Assembly: GCA_035642095.1 (NCBI GenBank)
Contig: DASQTB010000107.1
Span: forward strand, 1 to 15,755
Reading direction: 5' to 3'
DNA from: DASQTB01 sp035642095
Lineage (GTDB): Bacteria > Actinomycetota > UBA4738 > CALAEC01
DNA: 15,755 nt
In this document: positions 6,339-12,568 of the stretch, in pieces
Layout of the letters: each line of letters opens with the position of its first letter
Position numbering within the stretch: the first letter of the stretch is position 1
The notes under the pieces: model-generated
Databases searched by the model: none
The model's input: the letters and a program-made list of their open reading frames with translations, nothing else
What the model was told of the DNA's origin: nothing
Program-made: the position numbers and the translations under genes

Positions 6339-7724
6339 ATGCTCGACGAGTCGCTGGTGAGCGACGTCCTGCGCGCCGCGCTGGCGTCGGGCGGGCGATT
6401 CGCCGAGCTGTTTGCCGAGGAGCGGCGCTCCACCCAGATCCGCCTCGACGACCGCCGGATCGAGGAGCTCTCCGTGGGCCTCGATCGAGGCGCCGGCGTC
6501 AGAGTCATCAGCGGCGACACCACCGCGTACGCGTATTCGAACCGCCTGGATCGGGGCGCGCTGTTCGGTGCGGCCGAGGCGGCGGCAGCGGCCTCGCGGG
6601 GAGGTGGCCGGGTGAAGCTGGTGGACCAGCGGCGGAGCGAGCCGGCGACGGTTCATGCCGTGCGGGCCCCGGCCTCGGACGTCGAACCGGAGCGCAAGGT
6701 GGCCTGGCTCCGGGCGGCCGACGACGCCGCTCGAGCGCACGCCTCGGAAGTCCGGCAGGTGGTGGTGAGCTACGGCGACGCCGTCCAGCGGATGATGGTG
6801 GCCGGCTCCGAGGGACGCCGGGTGGAAGAGGAGCGCCACCGCGTTCGGCTGATGGCCCAGGTGGTCGCGGCCCGAGACGGTGTGGTCCAGACCGGGTTCG
6901 ACGGGCCGGCCGCCCTGGGCGGCGAGGAGCTGTTCGAGGCCCATCCTCCCGCCGGGATCGGCGCCGAGGCCGCGCGCATGGCGGTGACGATGCTCGACGG
7001 CGTGGCCGCGCCGGCCGGGGAGATGGCGGTGGTCATCGGGCCGGCCGGCGGCGGGGTGCTGTTCCACGAAGCCTGCGGGCACGGGCTCGAGGCCGACACC
7101 GTCGGCAAGGAGGCGTCGGTGTACCGGGGGCAGCTGGGTGAGCGGCTGGCTTCCCCCCTCGTCACCGGAGTCGACGACTCCACCGTCCCGGGGGGCTGGG
7201 GATCGTTCTCGTTCGATGACGAGGGGACGCCCTCGGCCCGAACCGTCCTGTTCGACGAGGGAACGCTGGCCGGCTACCTGTACGACCGGTTCTGGTCGGG
7301 GAAACACGACGCGGAGCCCACCGCGAACGGCCGGCGGCAATCCTACGCGCACCTGCCGATCCCTCGGATGACTAACACGTTCATCGAGCCCCGGGAGGGC
7401 GACCCCGACGACATCATCCGTGACACGAAGCGCGGCGTGTACGCAAAGGTCCTCGGCGGGGGGCAGGTCAACCCGGCCACGGGGGACTTCGTGTTCGGGA
7501 TCGCGGAGGGCTATCTGATCGAGGACGGGAGGATCACATCGCCGGTCCGGGGGGCGAACCTGATCGGGAACGGCAGGGCGATCCTCGAGGCCGTCGACGC
7601 CGTGGCGGGCGATTTCGATCGCCGCCCGGGCACGTGTGGGAAAGACGGCCAGGGGGTGGCCGTGACCACGGGGAGCCCCACGCTGCGGATCGCTCGGATG
7701 ACGGTTGGGGGAACCGGTGGCTGA
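6339..7724 (+). CDS. tldD: TldD-family zinc metalloprotease subunit
   Basis: The protein has 461 residues, usual for TldD. It carries the HExxxH zinc motif as HEACGHGLE (243-251) and the C-terminal GTCGKDGQ motif with Cys433, the third metal ligand type of the family. Other landmarks are GAGVRVISGDTTAYAYSN (51-68), GSFSFDDEGTPS (288-299) and GGGQVNPATGDF (373-384). In bacteria studied, TldD pairs with TldE (PmbA) to form a cytoplasmic heterodimer that degrades unfolded peptides and trims the leader of peptides such as microcin B17. All active-site elements are present. The start at 6339 (MLDESLVSDVL) fits the family N-terminus and the TAGGAT box. The last 8 bp overlap the tldE start, so the two are co-transcribed. 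No modified-peptide precursor or maturation enzymes are visible in the window. Confidence 0.93.
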   Translation: MLDESLVSDVLRAALASGGRFAELFAEERRSTQIRLDDRRIEELSVGLDRGAGVRVISGDTTAYAYSNRLDRGALFGAAEAAAAASRGGGRVKLVDQRRSEPATVHAVRAPASDVEPERKVAWLRAADDAARAHASEVRQVVVSYGDAVQRMMVAGSEGRRVEEERHRVRLMAQVVAARDGVVQTGFDGPAALGGEELFEAHPPAGIGAEAARMAVTMLDGVAAPAGEMAVVIGPAGGGVLFHEACGHGLEADTVGKEASVYRGQLGERLASPLVTGVDDSTVPGGWGSFSFDDEGTPSARTVLFDEGTLAGYLYDRFWSGKHDAEPTANGRRQSYAHLPIPRMTNTFIEPREGDPDDIIRDTKRGVYAKVLGGGQVNPATGDFVFGIAEGYLIEDGRITSPVRGANLIGNGRAILEAVDAVAGDFDRRPGTCGKDGQGVAVTTGSPTLRIARMTVGGTGG

Positions 7725-9069
7725 CCGCCCCGACTTGGCCGAGCTGTGCGGGGCGGCCATCGCCGGAGCCAACGGAGAGCAAGCCGAGGCCTACGCGGCG
7801 GAGAGCCGTCGGACCGAGGTGAAGGCCCGGGGAGGGGAGGTCGACGCCCTGACCCAGGCGGCCTCGAGGGGTGTCGGCGTCCGGGTGATCGTCGCCGGCC
7901 GCCTGGGGTACGCCTGGGCAGCGGATCCGGATATCGGCGAGGCGGCGAACCTGTTCGATGCCGCTCGGGAAGCGGCCACGTTCGGCACTCCCGACGAGGC
8001 CAACGGCCTTCCCAGGCCCGGCTCGGTGGAGCCCATCCCCGGTCTCTTCCGGTCGGCAGTTGGGGAGCTGGAGCCGGAGCGCAAGGTCTCCCTCGCCCTG
8101 GAGTTGGAGCGAGCCTCGATCTCGTCCCACCCCGAGGTCCGCCGGGTCGAGGAGGTGATGTACGGGGACGCCCTGTCCCGAGTGGCCATCGCCAGCACCG
8201 AGGGGCTGGCCGTCGAGTACCGCCGGACCGACTGCTGGTGCGTCGTCTCGGCGCTGGCCGAGCGGGAAGGAGAGACGCAGTCGGGGTTCGCCTTCCGGGT
8301 GGCCCGCGAGCCGGACGAGCTCGAGTGGGAGGAGGCCGCCCGGGAAGCGGCCGAGCGGGGCGGGAGGCTCCTGGGAGGGACCAAGCCGTCCACCCAGCGA
8401 CTCCCCGTGTTCCTCGATCCGTGGGCGGCCGCGTCGTTCCTGGGGGTTCTGGCCCCGAGCCTGTCGGCGGAGGAGGTCCAGAAGGGCCGATCCCTCCTGG
8501 CCGGGCTGATCGGCGAGCGGGTGGGTTCGCCATCGATCACGCTGGTTGACGATGGACGGCGGCCCGACGGGCCGGCCACGGCACCGTTTGACGACGAGGG
8601 AGTCCCTACCGGGCGGATCCCTCTCCTGGACGAGGGCGTGCTCCGGGCCTATCTGCACAACACGACTACGGCCCGGCGCGACGGCGCGGAGTCGACCGGG
8701 AACGCCTCCCGGGCGGGGTACCGAGGCGTTCCGGGCGTCTCGCCGACGAACCTGGTGGTCGAGCCCGGAGCGGATCCTCCCGAGACCCTCCTCGGGAGGA
8801 TCGACCGAGGGGTGTACGTCCAGGACGTGAAGGGCGTGCATTCGGGGGCGAACCCGGTCAGCGGGGAGTTCTCTGTCGGTGCGTCCGGCCTACGCGTCGA
8901 GGGGGGAACGGTGGCGGAACCACTGCGGGAGATGACCATCGCCAGCACGCTGCGTGACGTCCTCCAACGGGTCGTGGTCGTGGCCGACGACCTCCGGTTC
9001 TTCCCCGGTGCGGGGGCCATCGGCACCCCGACCATCCTGATCGGCGAGATGACCGTGGCCGGCGTCTGA
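7717..9069 (+). CDS. tldE: TldE/PmbA-family protease partner subunit
   Basis: The protein has 450 residues and is related to TldD throughout: GVGVRVIVAGRLGYAWA near the N-terminus, EPERKVSLALELE, ATAPFDDEGVPTGRIPLLD, and the C-terminal GANPVSGEFSVGASG. It lacks the HExxxH motif (the matching region reads FLDPWAAASFLGV) and the Cys motif. This is what is expected of the non-catalytic TldE/PmbA subunit that completes the heterodimer. GTG 7717 (VADRPDLAEL) is chosen; it overlaps the tldD stop by 8 bp and has GGGGGA just upstream, which favours translational coupling. A TTG at 7705 is the alternative. Its TGA stop abuts the TCA of uppP on the other strand with no bases between, so there is no room for a terminator between the two genes. 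Confidence 0.92.
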   Translation: MADRPDLAELCGAAIAGANGEQAEAYAAESRRTEVKARGGEVDALTQAASRGVGVRVIVAGRLGYAWAADPDIGEAANLFDAAREAATFGTPDEANGLPRPGSVEPIPGLFRSAVGELEPERKVSLALELERASISSHPEVRRVEEVMYGDALSRVAIASTEGLAVEYRRTDCWCVVSALAEREGETQSGFAFRVAREPDELEWEEAAREAAERGGRLLGGTKPSTQRLPVFLDPWAAASFLGVLAPSLSAEEVQKGRSLLAGLIGERVGSPSITLVDDGRRPDGPATAPFDDEGVPTGRIPLLDEGVLRAYLHNTTTARRDGAESTGNASRAGYRGVPGVSPTNLVVEPGADPPETLLGRIDRGVYVQDVKGVHSGANPVSGEFSVGASGLRVEGGTVAEPLREMTIASTLRDVLQRVVVVADDLRFFPGAGAIGTPTILIGEMTVAGV

Positions 9070-9882
9070 TCAGCGGGCCAGGACGGCGGCGAACGAGATC
9101 GCCGAGAGGGCCACGCAGTAGATGGCGAAGGGGTGCATCGTCCGGGTCCGGAGGTACCGGAGGAGGAAGGCGATGGCGGCGAAGCCTGTGACGCCGGCCA
9201 CGGCGCTCGCGGCGAGCACAGGGCCCGGGTCCGTGCCCGGAGGAAGATCCGGTACCGCGACGATGGCCGCCCCGAGGATGGCCGGGATGCTCAGCAGGAA
9301 CGAGAAGCGGGCCGCGCTCTCCCGACCGAGCCCCCGGACCATGCCGCCGGCGATGGTGGCGCCGGATCGGGAGATGCCGGGACTGATGGCCGCGGCCTGC
9401 ATCACACCGATGGTCAGGGCGTCGACCACCGACATCTGCTCGACGTCCCGCCGCCGATCCGGGTCCGACCGGGCGTACACCGTTTCCGCCACCACGAGGA
9501 TGGCCGCGGTCACCAGCAGCTCGCCCGCCACGAAGGCCGGGCGCTCGAACAGCCCCTCGAAGAACCCCTCCAGGAGGATGCCGGTGAGCCCGGCCGGGAT
9601 CGAGCCGACCACGAGGAGCCAGGCCAGTCGGGCCCGAGTCCGATCCCGCGCGTCCACGCTCCCGCCGACCCGGCGAGCCGCCCCGGCGACGATCTCGCCG
9701 AGGTCGCGCCAGAAGTACGCGACCAAGGCGACCAGCGTCCCGATGTGGATGGCCACGTCGAAGGCCAGGCTGGGGACGTCCCACTCCAGGAGGAAGGGGA
9801 CCAGCACGAGGTGGGCCGAGGAGGAGACCGGCACGAACTCGGTGAGACCTTGCACGGCGCCGAGCACGACCGCCCGAAACAT
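9070..9882 (-). CDS. uppP: Undecaprenyl-diphosphatase UppP (BacA family)
   Basis: The protein has 270 residues, standard length, with about eight TM segments. It contains both signature motifs of the BacA family: QGLTEFVPVSSSAHL (with the QxxxE pair) near the N-terminus and PGISRSGATI in the second half. It dephosphorylates undecaprenyl diphosphate on the outer face of the membrane to recycle the lipid carrier of peptidoglycan and other envelope polymers, and overexpression in other bacteria gives bacitracin tolerance. The ATG at 9882 gives the family start MFRAVVLGAVQGLTEF and lies 7 nt after a TAGACT box, so a leaderless mRNA is likely. The frame stays open upstream to 10041, but that part is antisense to the spacer and does not resemble the family. 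Confidence 0.95.
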   Translation of the reverse strand: MFRAVVLGAVQGLTEFVPVSSSAHLVLVPFLLEWDVPSLAFDVAIHIGTLVALVAYFWRDLGEIVAGAARRVGGSVDARDRTRARLAWLLVVGSIPAGLTGILLEGFFEGLFERPAFVAGELLVTAAILVVAETVYARSDPDRRRDVEQMSVVDALTIGVMQAAAISPGISRSGATIAGGMVRGLGRESAARFSFLLSIPAILGAAIVAVPDLPPGTDPGPVLAASAVAGVTGFAAIAFLLRYLRTRTMHPFAIYCVALSAISFAAVLAR

Positions 9883-9889
9883 CCGGGGG

Positions 9890-9895
9890 AGTCTA
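9890..9895 (-). promoter_or_regulatory. Leaderless-type -10 box of uppP
   Basis: The minus strand reads TAGACT, then CCCCCGG (7 nt), then the ATG at 9882. The same hexamer precedes the MptB-like gene. There is no Shine-Dalgarno sequence in the gap. Confidence 0.6.
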
Positions 9896-9932
9896 CCCGC
9901 GAGCCCACGGCAGAACCTTCGGTGACGCCGGA

Positions 9933-9947
9933 GCGATCCAGGATCGC
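9933..9947. terminator. Short palindrome after the SAF gene
   Basis: GCGATCC-A-GGATCGC lies 5 nt beyond the stop of the SAF-domain gene and 37 bp upstream of the uppP box. As a hairpin it would form about 5 bp with a 5-nt loop, which is weak. It could be a terminator for the SAF gene or a protein-binding palindrome near the uppP promoter; sequence alone does not decide. Confidence 0.3.
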
Positions 9948-9952
9948 CCCGT

Positions 9953-10630
9953 TCACGGCATGTCGGCCGGCGAGCCGACGACGGCCGGTTCCTCTTCTGC
10001 GGAGACGACCGCCACCGACAGGTCGGCGAACGTCCGGGCAAAGGCCAGGCGCTCGGCGGATTCGGGTCCGAGGAGGAGGATCAGCGTCCCCACGCCGCCG
10101 TTCTCCTCCCCGTCCAGCGTCTGCGACGGGATCACCGACAGGACCTCCGCCCCCGTGGCCACAACCTCGGTGTGAGGCTGGCCCGAGGCGAAGGTGGCGT
10201 GGATCTCCACGCGATCCCCGGCACGGATCGCCGACATGGGGAGGGTCGACGGGACGGCGACCGCCCGCAGCCCGGGCGGGACCAGGGCGGCCACTGGCCC
10301 TCCCGTCGGCGCGAGCCGGGCCGCCGTGAGCGGCTCGCCCTGGACGACCGACGACTCCAGGGTCCGGCCCGCGGCCTCCTCCGGGGCCTCGAGCGCCCCC
10401 GGCGGAACGAACCGAGCGGGGACGTCTCGGGTGGTCAGCATGCCTTCGCCGAGGACCGTGCCTCGCTCGAGGTCGGTCTTCGTGAGGACGATGGGCCGGC
10501 CGGGTTCGCCGGCCGCGGCCCGAGCCTCGAGCGTTCGAAGCCGAGCCTGGACCGCTAGGGTGGCCATCACGGCCAGCGCCCCGGATAGCACGAACAGCAC
10601 CCGCGAGATGCGGGGACGGGTCCGACGCAT
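9953..10630 (-). CDS. SAF/CpaB-like membrane-anchored protein
   Basis: The protein has 225 residues. A basic N-terminus (MRRTRPRISR) is followed by one TM segment (about 10-29), so the rest is probably extracytoplasmic. Residues 45-105 (IVLTKTDLERGTVLGEGML, then TTRDVPARFVPPGALE) resemble a SAF domain, and the later part (AVPSTLPMSAIRAGDRVEIH, EVVATGAEVLSVI) resembles RcpC/CpaB pilus-assembly proteins. In Flp pilus systems CpaB supports the secretin, but no tad/flp genes are present here. Similar lone SAF genes sit near fmdB in other actinobacteria, to my recollection, with unknown role. The ATG at 10630 has the clearest SD of the minus-strand genes, AAGGAG at 10640-10635, 4 nt upstream. Confidence 0.7.
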   Translation of the reverse strand: MRRTRPRISRVLFVLSGALAVMATLAVQARLRTLEARAAAGEPGRPIVLTKTDLERGTVLGEGMLTTRDVPARFVPPGALEAPEEAAGRTLESSVVQGEPLTAARLAPTGGPVAALVPPGLRAVAVPSTLPMSAIRAGDRVEIHATFASGQPHTEVVATGAEVLSVIPSQTLDGEENGGVGTLILLLGPESAERLAFARTFADLSVAVVSAEEEPAVVGSPADMP

Positions 10631-10634
10631 GCCG

Positions 10635-10681
10635 CTCCTTTCCGGGGGAGGAGCGTGTGGGGAAGGTCGAATCAGAGGCTA
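10635..10681 (-). promoter_or_regulatory. Leader of the SAF gene: -10 candidate and strong SD
   Basis: On the minus strand, TAGCCT (10681-10676) is a possible -10 box and AAGGAG (10640-10635) a strong ribosome binding site 4 nt before the ATG. This implies a leadered mRNA of roughly 38 nt, unlike the leaderless pattern of uppP next to it. The -10 call is tentative; the SD is clear. Confidence 0.4.
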
Positions 10682-10718
10682 GCCCGGGGCGGTGACACGA
10701 TCCGCTCTCCGGTCGGGC

Positions 10719-10740
10719 CCGGCCGCTTCTCGCCGGCCGG
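10719..10740 (-). terminator. Hairpin directly after mtnP
   Basis: CCGGCCG (10719-10725) and CGGCCGG (10734-10740) form a 7-bp GC stem with an 8-nt loop, starting immediately after the mtnP TAG stop (10743-10741). There is no T tract. It probably ends the fmdB-mtnP transcript. Confidence 0.4.
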
Positions 10741-11544
10741 CTACTCGACCTCGAAGCGGGCACCCTCCAGGGCGGTGGCACACGGGCACGACCGATCGGA
10801 AGGGAGAGTGGGGATCACCCGGAACAGGAGATCCCGGAGTCTCGACAGGTTCTCGTTGAAGACCCTGATCACCTGCTCGTGGCTGACCGGCTCAATCTCC
10901 TCGCCCTCCACTCCCACGTCGTAGTCCGTGATCAGCGAGACGTTCAGGTAGCAGATCTCTAGCTCTCGAGCGAGGACCGCCTCGGGGTACTGCGTCATGT
11001 TGATGACCTCCCACCCCTGACGGCGGAACAGGTCTGACTCCGCCCGGCTGGAGAACCGCGGGCCCTGGACGCAGACCACCGTGCCGCGTTCGTGGAGATC
11101 GAGGCCGATCTCCCGACCCTCCTTGATGGCCCGCTCCCGCATCTCGGGGCAGTACGGGTCGGCGAAGCCGATGTGCGTGGTCTCGGGTCCGTCGTAGAAC
11201 GTGTCCGCCCGACCGGTGGTCCAGTCGACAAGCTGGTCGCCCACCACGAAGTGGCCCGGTTTCACCTGGGGCTGAAGGGATCCCGCGGCGCACGGGCCGG
11301 CGATCCTGACGACGCCGAGCTCCTTCATGGCCCACACGTTGGCCCGGTAGGGAACCCGATGAGGAGGAAGCTCATGCTTCCGGCCGTGCCTGGGGAGGAA
11401 CGCGACTCGCCGCCCGCCGACGTCGCCCACGGCCACCGGCGCCGACGGCGAGCCGAAGGGCGTCTCGACGGTGATCTCCTCGACGTCCTCCAGGAAGGAG
11501 TAGAACCCCGATCCTCCGAACACGCCCGCCTCGGCGACCGTCAC
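10741..11544 (-). CDS. mtnP: S-methyl-5'-thioadenosine phosphorylase
   Basis: The protein has 267 residues. It cleaves methylthioadenosine with phosphate to adenine and methylthioribose-1-phosphate (methionine and purine salvage). Family motifs are GVFGGSGFYSF (7-17, phosphate loop), PRHGRKHELPPHRVPYRAN (51-69), GPCAAGSLQP (83-92), NMTQYPEAVLARE (182-194) and TDYD (206-209). The two Asp residues of TDYD favour a 6-aminopurine substrate over inosine or guanosine. A C-terminal CPC pair (253-255) recalls the CXC motif of archaeal-type thermostable MTA phosphorylases. The GTG at 11544 overlaps the fmdB TGA as GTGA, so the two are translationally coupled. A longer open frame up to 11784 is only antisense reading within fmdB. 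A related thioinosine phosphorylase function cannot be fully excluded. Confidence 0.9.
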   Translation of the reverse strand: MTVAEAGVFGGSGFYSFLEDVEEITVETPFGSPSAPVAVGDVGGRRVAFLPRHGRKHELPPHRVPYRANVWAMKELGVVRIAGPCAAGSLQPQVKPGHFVVGDQLVDWTTGRADTFYDGPETTHIGFADPYCPEMRERAIKEGREIGLDLHERGTVVCVQGPRFSSRAESDLFRRQGWEVINMTQYPEAVLARELEICYLNVSLITDYDVGVEGEEIEPVSHEQVIRVFNENLSRLRDLLFRVIPTLPSDRSCPCATALEGARFEVE

Positions 11545-11867
11545 GAGGAGGCGTCCGTGGCCGGCTTCTTCTCGGCAGGCCGGGACTTCGAAGAGCCCTC
11601 CGACTTCCGGGCCGCCTCGCCGGACGTCGTCGGCTTCTTCCCCTCGCCCTTGCCGGCGCCGTCCCCGTCCTTGGATGCCGCCGCGGCCGCCGTGCGGGAG
11701 TCGGTGGCGTAGAAGCCGGATCCTTTGAACACGATGCCGGCCGGATGGAACACCTTCCGGAGCTCGCCGCCGCACCGCCGGCACTCCCGAAGCGGCTCCT
11801 CGTCGATGCGCTGGAACACATCGAACCGGTTCCCACAGGCCATGCAGCGGTACTCGTAGGTCGGCAT
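11541..11867 (-). CDS. FmdB-family zinc-ribbon protein
   Basis: The protein has 108 residues. It starts MPTYEYRCMACG and carries two CxxC pairs (C8-C11 and C29-C32) that would bind one zinc ion, as in the FmdB/CxxC_CxxC_SSSS family. The remainder (about 55-108) is a low-complexity Ala/Lys/Ser/Glu tail, probably disordered. The family member in Mycobacterium tuberculosis is Rv0991c, next to the folate cyclo-ligase gene as here. Roles proposed for the family include regulation of metabolism and redox-linked chaperone activity, none certain for this protein. The ATG at 11867 is chosen because it gives the conserved MPTYEY start and lies 7 nt after TACAAT; an ATG at 11876 would overlap the -10 box. 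Its stop overlaps the start of mtnP. Confidence 0.9.
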   Translation of the reverse strand: MPTYEYRCMACGNRFDVFQRIDEEPLRECRRCGGELRKVFHPAGIVFKGSGFYATDSRTAAAAASKDGDGAGKGEGKKPTTSGEAARKSEGSSKSRPAEKKPATDASS

Positions 11868-11874
11868 CCGCTCC

Positions 11875-11880
11875 ATTGTA
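11875..11880 (-). promoter_or_regulatory. Leaderless-type -10 box of fmdB-mtnP
   Basis: The minus strand reads TACAAT, then GGAGCGG (7 nt), then the ATG at 11867. This is the best match to the TANNNT consensus in the window. GGAG in the gap could act as an SD only if transcription began further upstream. Confidence 0.65.
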
Positions 11881-11902
11881 CGAGCCGCGTGACGTTTGAG
11901 CC

Positions 11903-12493
11903 TCAGCCGGACCGGCAGTCGATCACCTCCAGATCGGTGACCACGAGATGGACCCGCTGGTCCGAGGCCCTCTCGGGGACCCGGTCGATGACCTGTTCCC
12001 GGAAGGCGATCCCTACCCGGACGGTTCGCTCGTCGAGGCCGCTCAGGTACCGGTCGTAATGTCCTCCCCCGTAGCCGAGCCGCGCTCCTCGCCGGTCGAA
12101 GGCCAGACCGGGCGTCACCACCACATCGATCTGCCGGGGATCGACCGGCCGACGCCGACTGGGCTCGCGGGGCCCGTACGTGGTCGGGATCAGGGCCTCG
12201 CCGTCGGGACCGGCCTCGGCCGCCTCGATGTCGCCTCGTTCCAGGTACGGAAACAGGACCCGCCGCCCTTCCCTCCGCAGCCGGGCCGCGATACCTCGGG
12301 TGGCCACCTCGGAGCCGAAGGAGTAGAAGAGGAGCACCGTGCCAGCCCGAGCCATGTCCGAAAGGACCAGCAGCCGTTCCTCGATCAGCCCGGCGCGACG
12401 GTCGCGCTCCGCCGCCGGGATCGCCCCCCGGAGAGCCTTCATCCGGCGGCGGAGCCTCGCCTTCTCCTCGACCGGTCTGTCCGAGTTCGTCAA
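11903..12493 (-). CDS. fau: 5-formyltetrahydrofolate cyclo-ligase
   Basis: The protein has about 196 residues, the usual length. The enzyme converts 5-formyl-THF to 5,10-methenyl-THF using ATP in the cytoplasm. Motifs are EEKARLRRRMKALRGAI near the N-terminus, VLLFYSFGSEVATR (53-66), DVVVTPGLAFDRRGARLG (123-140), the nucleotide-binding GYGGGHYDRYL (140-150), and PERASDQRVHLVVTDLEVI at the end. The start is uncertain. The TTG at 12493 is the nearest in-frame start that keeps the family N-terminus, but it has neither an SD nor a TANNNT box at 7 nt. The open frame continues far upstream only as the antisense of the GGDEF gene. It is divergent from the GGDEF gene, and its stop lies 35 bp before the fmdB start. 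Confidence 0.9.
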   Translation of the reverse strand: MTNSDRPVEEKARLRRRMKALRGAIPAAERDRRAGLIEERLLVLSDMARAGTVLLFYSFGSEVATRGIAARLRREGRRVLFPYLERGDIEAAEAGPDGEALIPTTYGPREPSRRRPVDPRQIDVVVTPGLAFDRRGARLGYGGGHYDRYLSGLDERTVRVGIAFREQVIDRVPERASDQRVHLVVTDLEVIDCRSG

Positions 12494-12514
12494 GCGTTCG
12501 GGACCGGTTGCCGA

Positions 12515-12520
12515 TACATT
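12515..12520 (+). promoter_or_regulatory. -10 candidate of the GGDEF gene
   Basis: TACATT in the fau-GGDEF divergent gap would give a leader of about 40 nt. A GAGGTG SD (12555-12560) lies 8 nt before the GTG start at 12569. No -35 match is seen. Confidence 0.4.
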
Positions 12521-12568
12521 TGTCGGAGGTGGCCGCAAGGTGGGCTTGGCCACCGAGGTGCGGCTCTG

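Noticed and set aside
6324..8841. Long minus-strand frames (6324-7772, 7511-8533, 7534-8841) opposite tldD and tldE
   Set aside because: They are biased in composition and have no motif or promoter, while the plus strand carries unambiguous TldD/TldE motifs.
9883..10041. Longer uppP start at 10041
   Set aside because: The added residues do not resemble the family and would cross the SAF gene end and the uppP -10 box.
11948..12568. Upstream extension of the GGDEF frame to 11948, antisense to fau
   Set aside because: GTG 12569 has an SD and is directly followed by the first TM helix. The extension is the reverse strand of the fau gene.
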